DNA from: Modestobacter versicolor
GTDB lineage: Bacteria > Actinomycetota > Actinomycetes > Mycobacteriales > Geodermatophilaceae
NCBI RefSeq assembly: GCF_014195485.1
Contig: NZ_JACIBU010000001.1
Location: 3,906,001 to 3,970,000 of the forward strand
Direction of reading: 5' to 3'
Length of the DNA stretch: 64,000 nt
In this document: piece by piece, positions 48,132 through 59,033 of the stretch
Numbering within the stretch: position 1 is the stretch's first letter
Layout of the letters: each line of letters starts with the position of its first letter
Notes under the pieces: model-generated
What the model was told of the DNA's origin: nothing
Databases searched by the model: none
Seen by the model: the letters and a program-made list of their open reading frames with translations, nothing else
Position numbers and translations under genes: made by a program

Positions 48132-48896
48132 GTGATCGAGGACAGGATGCGCGGCAACGGCGGCGGTGGAGCCGTGGTCTGGGTGTTCGACGAGCGGCGC
48201 CGGGTCCGCGACGACGTCGCCGGCCGGCTGCTCGCGCTGCCCTTCGTCAGCCGGGTGGAGGCCGTCGGTGACCCCGCGTCGCTGATGACCCGCCTGGACA
48301 ACCGCCTGCCCGACGTCCTCCTCGTCGGCACCCAGCGGGCCACCGACAGCGGGCTGTCCGTGGCCACCCAGGTGCTGCGCACGCACCCCGGGGTGCCGGT
48401 GCTCATGCTCGGGGCCCCCGACGACGCCGAGACCGTCCGCGCCGCGGTGGCCCTCGGTGCCCGCGGCTACCTGCGCTGGGACGCCAGCCCGCTGGAGCTC
48501 GGCCTCGGCCTCTCCCGCACCGGCATGCGCCCCGACCCCGGCCGCCCGCAGCTGGCGCCGCCGCCGCGCGCCCCGCAGCACGCGGTCGCCATGGCCGGCG
48601 GCCCCGGGCCGTCGTCCGGCCCGTCGCCGTGGGGCGGGGCCAGCGCGCTGGCCGGCTCCGCGCCGACCACGGTGCGCTCCACGGTGCCCGAGACGCCCCA
48701 GGTGAACCTGTCCATGCGCGAGATGCAGGTGCTCACCGGCATGAGCCAGGGCAAGAGCAACGCCCAGATCGGCCGGGAGCTCTACCTGTCCGAGGACACC
48801 ATCAAGACCCACGCCCGGCGGCTGTTCCGCAAGCTGGGCGCCAAGGACCGCGCCGAGGCCGTCGCCACCGGCTTCCGCCGCGGGATGATGACCTGA
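48132..48896 (+). CDS. bldM: BldM-like LuxR-family regulator with degenerate receiver domain
   Basis: The 254-residue product ends in a LuxR-type helix-turn-helix (LSMREMQVLTGMSQGKSNAQIGRELYLSEDTIKTHARRLFRKLGAKDRAEAVATGFRRG), very close to my memory of Streptomyces BldM. Residues ~10-125 fold like a receiver, but the phosphorylation pocket is gone. The Asp position reads LLVGTQ, the Thr/Ser position LMLGA, and the conserved Lys is Arg in YLRWDAS. A Pro/Gly/Ala-rich linker of ~60 residues joins the two parts. Likely phosphorylation-independent. Start GTG 48132; placement beside whiD supports the call. Confidence 0.88.
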   Translation: MIEDRMRGNGGGGAVVWVFDERRRVRDDVAGRLLALPFVSRVEAVGDPASLMTRLDNRLPDVLLVGTQRATDSGLSVATQVLRTHPGVPVLMLGAPDDAETVRAAVALGARGYLRWDASPLELGLGLSRTGMRPDPGRPQLAPPPRAPQHAVAMAGGPGPSSGPSPWGGASALAGSAPTTVRSTVPETPQVNLSMREMQVLTGMSQGKSNAQIGRELYLSEDTIKTHARRLFRKLGAKDRAEAVATGFRRGMMT

Positions 48897-48915
48897 CGAA
48901 GAACTCCTCGAGAAG

Positions 48916-48959
48916 CGCCTCAGCGCGGTGTCCGGTCGACCGGACACCGCGCTGAGGCG
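48916..48959. terminator. 44-bp perfect palindrome between bldM and the DUF5319 gene
   Basis: Bases 48916-48937 are exactly complementary to 48938-48959, centred on GTCGAC. It lies 19 nt after bldM and 24 nt from the end of the convergent gene, so it should terminate both. In RNA the central bases would form the loop. Confidence 0.85.
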
Positions 48960-48983
48960 TTCCTGGGCGTGCGGGGTCGGTCC

Positions 48984-51115
<2,132 letters not shown>

Positions 51116-51119
51116 CCCG

Positions 51120-52289
51120 TTGCCCGTACGCGACAACGTCGAGATCGGCCTGAACCGCTTCGCCCGCCGGGGCTACGACCTGGACGAGGTGTCGATCGTC
51201 CCCTCGCGGCGCACCCGTGACCACGACGATGTCTCGACCGCCTGGCAGATCGACGCCTTCCGGTTCGAGATCCCGCTGGTCACCAGCCCCAGCGACGCCG
51301 TGGTGAGCCCGGCGACCGCGATCGCCGTCGGCCAGGCCGGCGGCCTCGGGGTGCTCAACGCCGAGGGCCTGTGGGCGCGGTACGAGGACCCGACCGAGGT
51401 CTACCGGCAGCTGCGGGACGCCGCCGGCCCGGACTCCGGCCCGCCGACCGCGCTGCTGCAGCAGGTCTACGGCGAGCCGGTGAAGCCCGACCTGATCGCC
51501 GCCCGGATCAAGGAGATGAGCTCCGCCGGTGTGACGACGGCGGTCCGCGTCTCCCCGCAGCACACCGTGGCGCTGGCGCCGACGGTGCTGGCCGCCGGGG
51601 TCGACCTGCTGGTCATCCAGGGCACCATTGTCTCCGCCGAACACGTCACCACGGCCGGGGAGGCGCTGAACCTCAAGGAGTTCATCGCCGACCTCGACGT
51701 CCCGGTGATCGTCGGCGGTGCGGCCGACTACCAGACGGCGCTGCACCTGATGCGCACCGGCGCGGCCGGCGTCATCGTCGGCGTCGGGGCCGACAGCTGG
51801 TCGACCGCGGACGCCGTCATGGGCATCCGGGTGCCGCTGGCCAGCGCCATCGCCGACGCCGCCGCGGCCCGCCGCGACTACCTCGACGAGACCGGTGGCC
51901 GGTACGTGCACGTGATCGCCAACGGCCGGATCGAGACCAGCGGCTCCATCGCCCGGGCGCTGGCCTGCGGCGCCGACGCCGTGCAGCTGGGCGAGCCGCT
52001 GCGGATCGCCGAGGAGGCCCCGGCCGGCGGCGTCTGGTGGGACTCCGTGGCCGCCCACCCGCGGCTGCCCCGCGGCGGCACCTCCGCCCCGGCGGCCCCC
52101 CGCGGCTCGCTGGCCGACGTGCTGGCCGGCCCGGCCGACTCCGCGGACGGGCGCACCAACCTGTTCGGGGCGCTGCGCCGCACCATGGCCAAGACCGGCT
52201 ACCGCGACCTGAAGGAGTTCCAGCGGGTCGACCTGGTGCTGGGCGGCGACGGCGTGAGCGCCGCGGGTCCGGGGCACCTGGTCGGATGA
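51120..52289 (+). CDS. guaB3: GuaB3 family IMP dehydrogenase-related protein
   Basis: The 389-residue product has the IMPDH barrel without CBS domains: [42 protein letters not shown] and [28 protein letters not shown]. The catalytic loop position reads [16 protein letters not shown], so the canonical IMPDH Cys is absent. The exact reaction is therefore unclear. The start is a TTG at 51120, 4 bp after guaB, with no ATG or GTG giving a better N-terminus. It overlaps guaA by 4 bp. Confidence 0.93.
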   Translation: MPVRDNVEIGLNRFARRGYDLDEVSIVPSRRTRDHDDVSTAWQIDAFRFEIPLVTSPSDAVVSPATAIAVGQAGGLGVLNAEGLWARYEDPTEVYRQLRDAAGPDSGPPTALLQQVYGEPVKPDLIAARIKEMSSAGVTTAVRVSPQHTVALAPTVLAAGVDLLVIQGTIVSAEHVTTAGEALNLKEFIADLDVPVIVGGAADYQTALHLMRTGAAGVIVGVGADSWSTADAVMGIRVPLASAIADAAAARRDYLDETGGRYVHVIANGRIETSGSIARALACGADAVQLGEPLRIAEEAPAGGVWWDSVAAHPRLPRGGTSAPAAPRGSLADVLAGPADSADGRTNLFGALRRTMAKTGYRDLKEFQRVDLVLGGDGVSAAGPGHLVG

Positions 52290-53854
52290 GCATGGACTTC
52301 CCGACCGTCCTGGTCGTCGACTTCGGCGCGCAGTACGCCCAGCTGATCGCCCGCCGGATCCGCGAGGCCGGCGTCTACTCCGAGCTCGTCGGCTCCGACG
52401 TCCCGGTGGAGGAGCTGCTGGCCCGCAAGCCGGCGGCGATCGTGCTCTCCGGCGGGCCCTCCAGCGTCTACGCCGAGGGCGCCCCGCAGGTCGACCCGGC
52501 GGTGTTCTCCTCCGGCGTCCCGGCCTTCGGCATCTGCTACGGCTTCCAGGCGATGGCGCAGAGCCTCGGCGGCACGGTCGCGCACACCGGCGACCGCGAG
52601 TACGGCGGCACCCCGCTGACCGTCACCACCCAGGCGCGGCTGTTCGGCGACCTGCCGAACGAGCAGTCGGTCTGGATGAGCCACGGCGACGCGGTCAGCG
52701 CGGCCCCGCCCGGGTTCACCGTCACCGCCACCTCGACCGGCGCCCCGGTCGCGGCCTTCGAGGACGTCGACCGCCGGCTGGCCGGGGTGCAGTTCCACCC
52801 GGAGGTCAAGCACACCGCGCACGGCCAGACGGTCCTCGAGCACTTCCTGTTCGACATCGCGGGCCTCACACCCAGCTGGACGATGGCCAACGTCGTCGAC
52901 GAGCAGGTCGCGCTGATCCGCGAGCAGATCGGCGACCGGCGGGCGATCTGCGGGCTGTCCGGCGGCGTCGACTCCGCGGTGGCCGCCGCGCTCGTGCAGC
53001 GCGCCATCGGCGACAAGCTCACCTGCGTCTACGTCGACCACGGGCTGATGCGCCAGGGCGAGACCGAGCAGATCGAGCGCGACTTCGTCGCCGTCACCGG
53101 CGCCGACCTGCGGGTCGTCGACGCCAGCGAGCAGTTCCTCGCCGCCCTCGCCGGGGTCAGCGACCCGGAGCAGAAGCGGAAGATCATCGGCCGCGAGTTC
53201 ATCCGGGTGTTCGAGCAGGCCGCGCTGGACGTCGTCGCCGACGCCCAGGCCCACGGCGAGACCGTCGACTTCCTGGTGCAGGGGACGCTGTACCCCGACG
53301 TCGTGGAGTCCGGCGGCGGCACCGGGACGGCGAACATCAAGAGCCACCACAACGTCGGCGGGCTGCCCGAGGACCTCACCTTCACCCTGGTCGAGCCGCT
53401 GCGCACGCTGTTCAAGGACGAGGTGCGCGAGGTGGGACGCCAGCTCGGGCTGCCCGACACCCTGGTGCAGCGCCAGCCGTTCCCCGGCCCCGGGCTGGGC
53501 ATCCGGATCGTCGGCGAGGTGACCCGCGAGCGGCTGGACGTGCTGCGCCAGGCCGACGCCATCGCCCGCGAGGAGCTCACCGCCGCCAAGCTGGACACCG
53601 AGATCTGGCAGTGCCCGGTGGTGCTGCTCGCCGACGTCCGCTCGGTCGGCGTGCAGGGCGACGGCCGCACCTACGGCCACCCGGTCGTGCTGCGCCCGGT
53701 GTCCAGCGAGGACGCGATGACCGCAGACTGGACCCGGCTGCCCTACGACGTGCTGGCGAAGATCTCCACCCGGATCACCAACGAGGTGGCCGAGGTGAAC
53801 CGGGTCGTGCTGGACGTGACGAGCAAGCCCCCGGGCACCATCGAGTGGGAGTGA
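52286..53854 (+). CDS. guaA: GMP synthase (glutamine-hydrolysing)
   Basis: GuaA aminates XMP to GMP using glutamine and ATP. From the ATG at 52286 the product is 522 residues. The class I amidotransferase domain has [30 protein letters not shown] (nucleophile Cys near 84) and GVQFHPEV. The synthetase half has the ATP loop [14 protein letters not shown]. It ends [12 protein letters not shown]. The ATGA overlap with guaB3 argues for a single guaB-guaB3-guaA operon. Confidence 0.97.
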   Translation: MSMDFPTVLVVDFGAQYAQLIARRIREAGVYSELVGSDVPVEELLARKPAAIVLSGGPSSVYAEGAPQVDPAVFSSGVPAFGICYGFQAMAQSLGGTVAHTGDREYGGTPLTVTTQARLFGDLPNEQSVWMSHGDAVSAAPPGFTVTATSTGAPVAAFEDVDRRLAGVQFHPEVKHTAHGQTVLEHFLFDIAGLTPSWTMANVVDEQVALIREQIGDRRAICGLSGGVDSAVAAALVQRAIGDKLTCVYVDHGLMRQGETEQIERDFVAVTGADLRVVDASEQFLAALAGVSDPEQKRKIIGREFIRVFEQAALDVVADAQAHGETVDFLVQGTLYPDVVESGGGTGTANIKSHHNVGGLPEDLTFTLVEPLRTLFKDEVREVGRQLGLPDTLVQRQPFPGPGLGIRIVGEVTRERLDVLRQADAIAREELTAAKLDTEIWQCPVVLLADVRSVGVQGDGRTYGHPVVLRPVSSEDAMTADWTRLPYDVLAKISTRITNEVAEVNRVVLDVTSKPPGTIEWE

Positions 53855-53912
53855 GGACCCCCTTCTCCCCACCACTCGCAGGCTCGCGGCGGGCCCCGGA
53901 AGGGCGCCTGAC
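53855..53912 (+). terminator. Hairpin repeat after guaA (family copy, decayed)
   Basis: It begins at the base after the guaA stop with GGACCCCCTTC and contains ACTCGCAGGCTCGCGGCGGGCCC, matching the core of the copies after map and groEL. Only ~6 bp of outer stem (CCCTTC/GAAGGG) remain, so folding is weaker. Confidence 0.55.
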
Positions 53913-53993
53913 CGGCCCTCGCTGGCGCTCGGGCCGGGCACCAGAGCCACTGCGGTGAGCGCGGATCTCACGTCCTCCCACTGACTGCACGCG

Positions 53994-54032
53994 ACGAAGG
54001 GCCCGGGGAGCTGTGCTCCCCGGGCCCCTCGT
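53994..54032. terminator. Convergent terminator between guaA and the PspC operon
   Basis: A 13-bp perfect stem (53999-54011 with 54015-54027) closes on TGT and extends by 4 more pairs across one mismatch (53994-53997 with 54029-54032). It lies 43 bp from the end of the leftward PspC operon, so it probably ends both transcripts. Confidence 0.8.
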
Positions 54033-54074
54033 GGCTGCACCGGCGCCGGGTGACCCTGGCCCGGCGCCGGTGGC

Positions 54075-54365
54075 TCAGCGCCGGCGGCGGGCCTTGCGCA
54101 GCTCGTTGAACAGCAGCGCGACCCCGGCGCCGATCAGCAGCACCCAGGCGATGCCCGAGCCGAACCAGTCGGCCGGGATGTCCACCCCGGTCATCAGCAG
54201 CACCGCCAGCAGGATGAAGACCACCCCGGCCACCAGCGGCGTCGGCTCGACGTCGCGTCGCGGCGCGGCCGGCTCGACGGAGGTGGCGCCGGCCGGCGTC
54301 CCGCCCTCGGGGAACACCTCCGTGTCCTGGCGCTCGAGGGGCTGGCGCTCGAAGGGCTCAACCAC
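54075..54365 (-). CDS. Small membrane protein of the PspC cluster
   Basis: A 96-residue product of unknown function. Residues 1-40 are charged and Pro/Glu-rich. Two hydrophobic segments follow (LVAGVVFILLAVLLMTGV and GIAWVLLIGAGVALLFNEL), and it ends in a run of Arg. It overlaps the upstream PspC/LiaF-like gene by 8 bp, so the two are coupled and probably act at the same membrane. Confidence 0.75.
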   Translation of the reverse strand: MVEPFERQPLERQDTEVFPEGGTPAGATSVEPAAPRRDVEPTPLVAGVVFILLAVLLMTGVDIPADWFGSGIAWVLLIGAGVALLFNELRKARRRR

Positions 54366-55296
54366 GGGACACCTCCACGTTGCCCAGACCGTTGTCGATC
54401 GTGATCTCGAACTCGGCCTCGTCGTCGCCGGACCACGGCGAGCCGGTGCCCGGGTAGAAGCCGCTCTCGGAGCTGTCGCCGAAGACCTCGACCTCGCCGA
54501 TCCCGGAGTCGACGCTGATCCGGACGTCGGCGGAGAAGGGCACCAGCACCTCGACGTCGCCCAGCCCGTGGTCGACCCGGGTGACGATCGGGTCGCGGAC
54601 CTCGGTCAGGTCGACGTCGGTCAGGTCGATGTCCAGGTCGCCGACGGCGTGCTCGTAGACGTCGTCGACCGCAGCGGCGGTGACGGGCCGGAACGTGCGG
54701 TCGCCGACGTCACCGTCGGGCAGGTCGATGGCGGAGACGACGACGAGCGCTGCGGAGAGCACGATGCCCAGCCCGATCAGGCCGCTCTTCGCCCCCCGGC
54801 CCACGCCGGTGACCGCGCCGACCACCAGGCCGACACCGACCACCAGCAGCGCGGTGCCGAGGAACCCGCGGGCGCCCAGGTCGACGTCGGTGAACTGGGT
54901 GAGCAGCACGCCGATGCCGGCGACGATGAGCAGCGCCGCGACCGTGATGCCGGGGACGGGGGAGCGGGGCCCGGTGCGGGGACGCTCGACGGCGGCGGGC
55001 TCACCGGGCTGGACCTGCGGACCCGCCGGCATGAGCAGCCACAGCAGCACGTAGATGACCAGGCCGCTGCCGCCGGCGAGGGTGAGCGCGATGGCGCCCA
55101 CCCGCCAGAGCAGCGCGTCGACGCCGGTGTACTCGGCGAGACCGCCGGCGACACCGCCGATCACCTTGTCGCTGCGGCTGCGGCGCAGCTGCTGGCGGGG
55201 CGGGGCCGACGGCGGGGGCGGCGGCGGGGGCGGCCACGCGCCGACGGGCTGGTCGGCAGCCGGCGGCGGGGCGGACGGGGGGAGTGCTGAGGTCAT
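54358..55296 (-). CDS. PspC-domain membrane protein with LiaF-like C-terminal domain
   Basis: The 312-residue product begins with a Pro-rich stretch, then a PspC domain (LRRSRSDKVIGGVAGGLAEYTGVDALLWRVGAIALTLAGGSGLVIYVLLWLLMP). Three or more membrane segments follow. The soluble C-terminal half of short repeats (GDLDIDLTDVDLTEV, GLGDVEVLVPFSADVRISVDSGIGEVEVFG) resembles the beta-helical LiaF/DUF2154-type domain. Such proteins sense or modulate envelope stress. The ATG at 55296 matches the paralogue start at 55693 in its upstream sequence. Confidence 0.85.
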   Translation of the reverse strand: MTSALPPSAPPPAADQPVGAWPPPPPPPPSAPPRQQLRRSRSDKVIGGVAGGLAEYTGVDALLWRVGAIALTLAGGSGLVIYVLLWLLMPAGPQVQPGEPAAVERPRTGPRSPVPGITVAALLIVAGIGVLLTQFTDVDLGARGFLGTALLVVGVGLVVGAVTGVGRGAKSGLIGLGIVLSAALVVVSAIDLPDGDVGDRTFRPVTAAAVDDVYEHAVGDLDIDLTDVDLTEVRDPIVTRVDHGLGDVEVLVPFSADVRISVDSGIGEVEVFGDSSESGFYPGTGSPWSGDDEAEFEITIDNGLGNVEVSRG

Positions 55297-55325
55297 GCCA
55301 CGAGCCTGCCCAGCTCGGCGTCCCG

Positions 55326-55360
55326 GCGGTATCCGGGAACCCCCTGGACCGACCCTGATC
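55326..55360 (-). repeat. Duplicated upstream element, copy 1
   Basis: This 35-bp segment, 29 bp upstream of the PspC/LiaF-like ATG, is identical at 31 of 35 positions to the segment at 55723-55757, which lies 29 bp upstream of the second pspC. Equal spacing to the start suggests a shared promoter or regulator site kept after gene duplication. Confidence 0.7.
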
Positions 55361-55459
55361 TCGCCGGCTCGGGGATGACCCCGACACGCGGACGGGACCG
55401 GGGACGGACGCGCGGTGGCGTCCGTCCCCGGTCCCGGGGGAGAGCGGTGCGGGGAGCGG

Positions 55460-55693
55460 TCAGGCCTGGTCGGCCTCCGGCAGCAGCAGGCACAGCAGCC
55501 CGTAGACCAGCACGCCGCTGCCACCGGCCAGGGTCAGGGCCACGAAGGCCACCCGCCACAGCACGGCGTCGATGCCGGTGTGCTCGGCCAGCCCGCCGGC
55601 GACGCCGAGCAGCCGGCGGTCGGTGCGGCTGCGGGTCAGCCGGGGGCGGGACGGGGCGGGAAGGAGGGGGGCGGGGGCGGTCGTCGAGGTCAT
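55460..55693 (-). CDS. Small PspC-domain protein
   Basis: The 77-residue product is almost only a PspC domain: [56 protein letters not shown]. It has an amphipathic part and one or two membrane segments. It is a close paralogue of the N-terminal part of the 312-residue neighbour. The ATG at 55693 is chosen because its upstream region matches that neighbour; a longer frame to 55774 is unlikely. Confidence 0.82.
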   Translation of the reverse strand: MTSTTAPAPLLPAPSRPRLTRSRTDRRLLGVAGGLAEHTGIDAVLWRVAFVALTLAGGSGVLVYGLLCLLLPEADQA

Positions 55694-55722
55694 GCCACCA
55701 ACCTGCTCGGCGATCGGCTCCA

Positions 55723-55757
55723 GCGGTATCGGGGAACGCCCGGGACCGCCCCTGATC
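55723..55757 (-). repeat. Duplicated upstream element, copy 2
   Basis: Partner of 55326-55360 (31 of 35 identical, no gaps), again 29 bp from the ATG. It also lies in the ~130-bp gap to the divergent PspC sensor kinase gene, so one regulator could act both ways. Confidence 0.7.
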
Positions 55758-55825
55758 CGCACGGCTGCCAGCACTCCGGGTGATCACCGGTGTGCGGCGA
55801 GCCGGCGCGGTGACACCATCGGTGC

Positions 55826-57058
55826 GTGACGACGAGCACCGCGCCGACGGCCGGCCGCACCGCCGGGGAACCCGGCCGGGCGCCCCGGCCGGCCCTGGTG
55901 CGCCCCCGCGACGGCCGGCTGCTCGCCGGCGTCGCCCGGGGGACGGCGGCGCACCTGCGGCTGGACCCGATCGTGGTGCGGGTGGTCTTCGTCGGCCTGG
56001 CGGTCACCGGGATCGGCGTGGTGGCCTACGCGCTGCTCTGGCTCACGATGCCGGTGGCCTCGACCGACGGCGACCCCGACGAGGTCCAGCCCGGCGTCGT
56101 CCCGCAGCGCCCCAGCCGCCGGCAGCTGCTCGGGCTGGCGCTGCTGGCGGCCGTCGCCGTCGGCGCGGTGTCGCGGCTGGCGAGCTTCGGCGGCACCGAC
56201 GTCCTGCTGCCCCTGCTGCTGGCCGGTGCCGGTCTCGCCGTCATCTGGCGGCAGTTCGACAGCCAGTCCGACCTCACCCAGGGCAACGCCCGCTGGGGCC
56301 TGGCCGGCGGCATCGCGCTCGGCGTCGGGGGCGTCGTGCTGCTGCTGGTCACCACCGGGCAGCTGGCCAACGCCCGCAACGGCTTCACCGCGACCGTCGT
56401 CATCCTGGTCGGCATCACCCTGGCCACCGCGCCGCTGTGGCGCCGGCTGCTGGACCAGCGGGCCGCCGAGCGCGCCGCGGTGATCCGGTCGGAGGAGCGC
56501 GCGGCGGTCGCCGCCCACCTGCACGACTCGGTGCTGCAGACCCTGGCGCTCATCCAGCGGCACGCCGACGACCCGACCGTCGTCGGCCGGCTGGCCCGCA
56601 GCCAGGAGCGCGAGCTGCGGGCCTGGCTCTACGAGCCGGCCATCGCCACCGGCGGCACCTGGGCCGGTCTGGTGGCCCGGCTGGTCTCCGAGGTGGAAGC
56701 CGACCACGCCGTCACCGTGGAGCCGGTCGTCGTCGGTGACCTGCCGGTCGACGAGGCCGTCGCCACCCTCGGGCAGGCGGCGAAGGAGGCGGTGGTCAAC
56801 GCGGCCAAGCACTCCGGCGCGGGCACCGTCTCCCTCTACAGCGAGGTGACCGGCGGGTCGGTCACCGTCTTCGTCCGCGACCGCGGCACGGGGTTCGACC
56901 CGGAGACCGTGCCGACCGACCGGCGCGGACTGCGGGACTCCGTCGTCGGCCGGCTCACCCGGCTCGGCGGCACGGCGACGGTGCGTTCGGCACCAGGAGA
57001 GGGGACCGAGGTGGAGCTGTGCCTCCCGCGGGACGAGCACGTGGAGGCACCGGCATGA
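55826..57058 (+). CDS. PspC-domain sensor histidine kinase (NarL-type)
   Basis: The 410-residue product has an N-terminal PspC domain (RPRDGRLLAGVARGTAAHLRLDPIVVRVVFVGLAVTGIGVVAYALLWLTMP) and further membrane segments to about residue 210. The dimerisation motif ERAAVAAHLHDSVLQTLALI carries the phospho-accepting His233. An ATPase domain follows (GQAAKEAVVNAAKHSGAG, FVRDRGTGFDPE, GLRDSVVGRL). It overlaps the response regulator by 4 bp. It probably reads the state of the neighbouring PspC proteins. Confidence 0.92.
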   Translation: MTTSTAPTAGRTAGEPGRAPRPALVRPRDGRLLAGVARGTAAHLRLDPIVVRVVFVGLAVTGIGVVAYALLWLTMPVASTDGDPDEVQPGVVPQRPSRRQLLGLALLAAVAVGAVSRLASFGGTDVLLPLLLAGAGLAVIWRQFDSQSDLTQGNARWGLAGGIALGVGGVVLLLVTTGQLANARNGFTATVVILVGITLATAPLWRRLLDQRAAERAAVIRSEERAAVAAHLHDSVLQTLALIQRHADDPTVVGRLARSQERELRAWLYEPAIATGGTWAGLVARLVSEVEADHAVTVEPVVVGDLPVDEAVATLGQAAKEAVVNAAKHSGAGTVSLYSEVTGGSVTVFVRDRGTGFDPETVPTDRRGLRDSVVGRLTRLGGTATVRSAPGEGTEVELCLPRDEHVEAPA

Positions 57059-57717
57059 GCACCACGAGGGTCTTCCTGGTCGACGACCACGCGATGGTGC
57101 GCGCCGGGGTCCGCGCCGAGCTCGGCGGCGACGTCGAGGTGGTCGGCGAGGCCGCCGACGTCGCCACCGCCGTCACCGGCATCCGGGCGACGACGCCCGA
57201 CGTGGTGCTGCTCGACGTGCACCTGCCCGGCGGGGGCGGGCACGCCGTCCTGGAGTCGCTGCGGACCGAGCTGCCGACCGTCCGCTGGCTGGCGCTGTCG
57301 GTGTCCGACGCCGCCGAGGACGTCATCGCCGTCATCCGGGCCGGCGCCCGCGGCTACGTCACCAAGACCATCTCCGGCGCCGACCTGCGCGACGCCGTCC
57401 GCCGGGTCGCCGAGGGCGACGTCGTCTTCAGCCCCCGGCTCGCCGGCTTCGTGCTCGACGCCTTCGCCGCCAGCGGCCCCGCCGCACCCGCGCCGGCGGA
57501 GGACCCGGCCACCGACCCCGGCCTGGACCTGCTGTCGGCCCGGGAACGGGAGGTCATGCAGCTGCTCGCCCGCGGCTACACCTACCGGGAGATCGGCGGC
57601 CGGCTGTTCATCTCGGTGAAGACCGTGGAGTCGCACGCGTCCAACGTGCTGCGCAAGCTCCAGCTGTCCAACCGCAACGAGCTCACCCGGTGGGCGGCGA
57701 CCAACCGCCTGCTGTGA
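57055..57717 (+). CDS. LuxR/NarL-family response regulator
   Basis: The 220-residue product has VFLVDDHAMVRAGVRAEL, the phospho-Asp54 in VVLLDVHLPGGGG and a conserved Lys in GYVTKTISGADL. A LuxR helix-turn-helix follows (LSAREREVMQLLARGYTYREIGGRLFISVKTVESHASNVLRKLQLSNRNEL). It is the partner of the PspC kinase. Its last 35 bp overlap the convergent acetamidase gene. Confidence 0.95.
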   Translation: MSTTRVFLVDDHAMVRAGVRAELGGDVEVVGEAADVATAVTGIRATTPDVVLLDVHLPGGGGHAVLESLRTELPTVRWLALSVSDAAEDVIAVIRAGARGYVTKTISGADLRDAVRRVAEGDVVFSPRLAGFVLDAFAASGPAAPAPAEDPATDPGLDLLSAREREVMQLLARGYTYREIGGRLFISVKTVESHASNVLRKLQLSNRNELTRWAATNRLL

Positions 57718-58939
57718 GGAAGTGGCTCTTCGGGATGAGCCCGTGCGCACCGACCGTGCGGTCCACCACCTGGGAGATCTCGAAGTCCGCCGCGGCCGAC
57801 AGGTAGGCGTAGGCGGTGGCGCGGTCCATCCCGAGGTCGGTCTCCAGGAAGTCCAGCGCGTTGACCACCGCCCGCCGGACGGCGACGCCGAGGTCGCCGC
57901 CCTGCCCGTTGCGCGGGCCGTCGGGGTCGGCCAGCCCGATCGGCAGCCACGCCTCCGGTGTCTCGCCGAACGGGTAGCGGAAGGCCACCGACGGCGCGTC
58001 GCCGGAACCGGGCCGGCAGACCGTGAGCCGGAAGGTGAGCCGCAGCGAGCCCTCCAGCGCCGTCAGCGCCACCTCGCCGTGGCCCATGGAGAAGTGCGGG
58101 TCGCCCACCGAGAACAGCGCCCCGGGCGCCACCACCGGCAGGTAGAACGCCGACCCCACGACCAGGTGCCGGACGTCGATGTTGCCCCCGCCCAGCGTCG
58201 GCGGCACCGAGTGCAGCAGCGGGTCGTCCAGCCGGGCGGCGTCCCCCACGGTGGCCACGGCCATCAGCCCGGCGAACGGGGCCACCGGCCAGGACGCCGA
58301 GCCGTGCCGGCCGACCGGGAGGGTGGCGACCAGCCCGCCGCCCGGGCCGGCGCCGATCGGGGTGAAGACCGAGACGTTGCCGTACCGGGTCGGGTCGCCG
58401 GTGGCCCGGCCGTCGGGGGTGGCGGGCATGACCTCCGCGGCGGTGATGCCGCCGGCAGGGGTGGCGAAGCCCGCGGCGAGCGCGCCCTTGCCGTGCCGGT
58501 TGGAGACCACGCCGTAGGGCACCCGGGGGAGCGCGGAGAGCGTCTCCACCTTCAGCACGTCACCGGGCCGGGCACCCTCGACGTGCACCGGGCCGGTGAC
58601 CACGTGCGGCCCGTCGGCGTCGAAGTCCCGGACGTGCCGGGAGTAGCCCCGGGCCAGCGCCACCGCGTCGTCCAGCACCTGGTCGCGGGGCACGCCGCGG
58701 GCGCCGAACCAGGCCACCGGGTCGCGGCCCTGGTCCTCCAGCACGCCCTCGTGGCTGAGCGTGTCGATGGTGATCGTGCCGCCGGACCGGACGGTGGCCA
58801 CCGGCCGCTCCCCGGTGCCGGGCAGGTAGCCCCACAGCAGCTGGTCGGGGTCGGCCGGCAGGTACACGTCGCCGTCGACCGGGCCGGCGCCGGGCTGCAG
58901 CACCTCGCCGGGCAGCCGGGTCCTCGTCGTCGCGGTCAT
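57683..58939 (-). CDS. Acetamidase/formamidase family protein
   Basis: The 418-residue product has the beta-structured fold of formamidases that release ammonia from short amides. It shows ITIDTLSHEG near the N-terminus, DVLKVETL, YGVVSNRHGKGALAAGF and the family landmark SVGDPHFSMGHGEVALTALEG. The start ATG is at 58939. The gene end overlaps the response regulator by 35 bp on the opposite strand. Exact substrate not predictable. Confidence 0.88.
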   Translation of the reverse strand: MTATTRTRLPGEVLQPGAGPVDGDVYLPADPDQLLWGYLPGTGERPVATVRSGGTITIDTLSHEGVLEDQGRDPVAWFGARGVPRDQVLDDAVALARGYSRHVRDFDADGPHVVTGPVHVEGARPGDVLKVETLSALPRVPYGVVSNRHGKGALAAGFATPAGGITAAEVMPATPDGRATGDPTRYGNVSVFTPIGAGPGGGLVATLPVGRHGSASWPVAPFAGLMAVATVGDAARLDDPLLHSVPPTLGGGNIDVRHLVVGSAFYLPVVAPGALFSVGDPHFSMGHGEVALTALEGSLRLTFRLTVCRPGSGDAPSVAFRYPFGETPEAWLPIGLADPDGPRNGQGGDLGVAVRRAVVNALDFLETDLGMDRATAYAYLSAAADFEISQVVDRTVGAHGLIPKSHFLTAGGWSPPTG

Positions 58940-59033
58940 CTGCTCTCCCGGGTGCTCGTGGAGCGGTCGGGGGAGTTCTACGGCGGCCGTGTTGCCGGGA
59001 TGCGCCCCGGCGGCGACGGGGCGGTTTCGGCCG

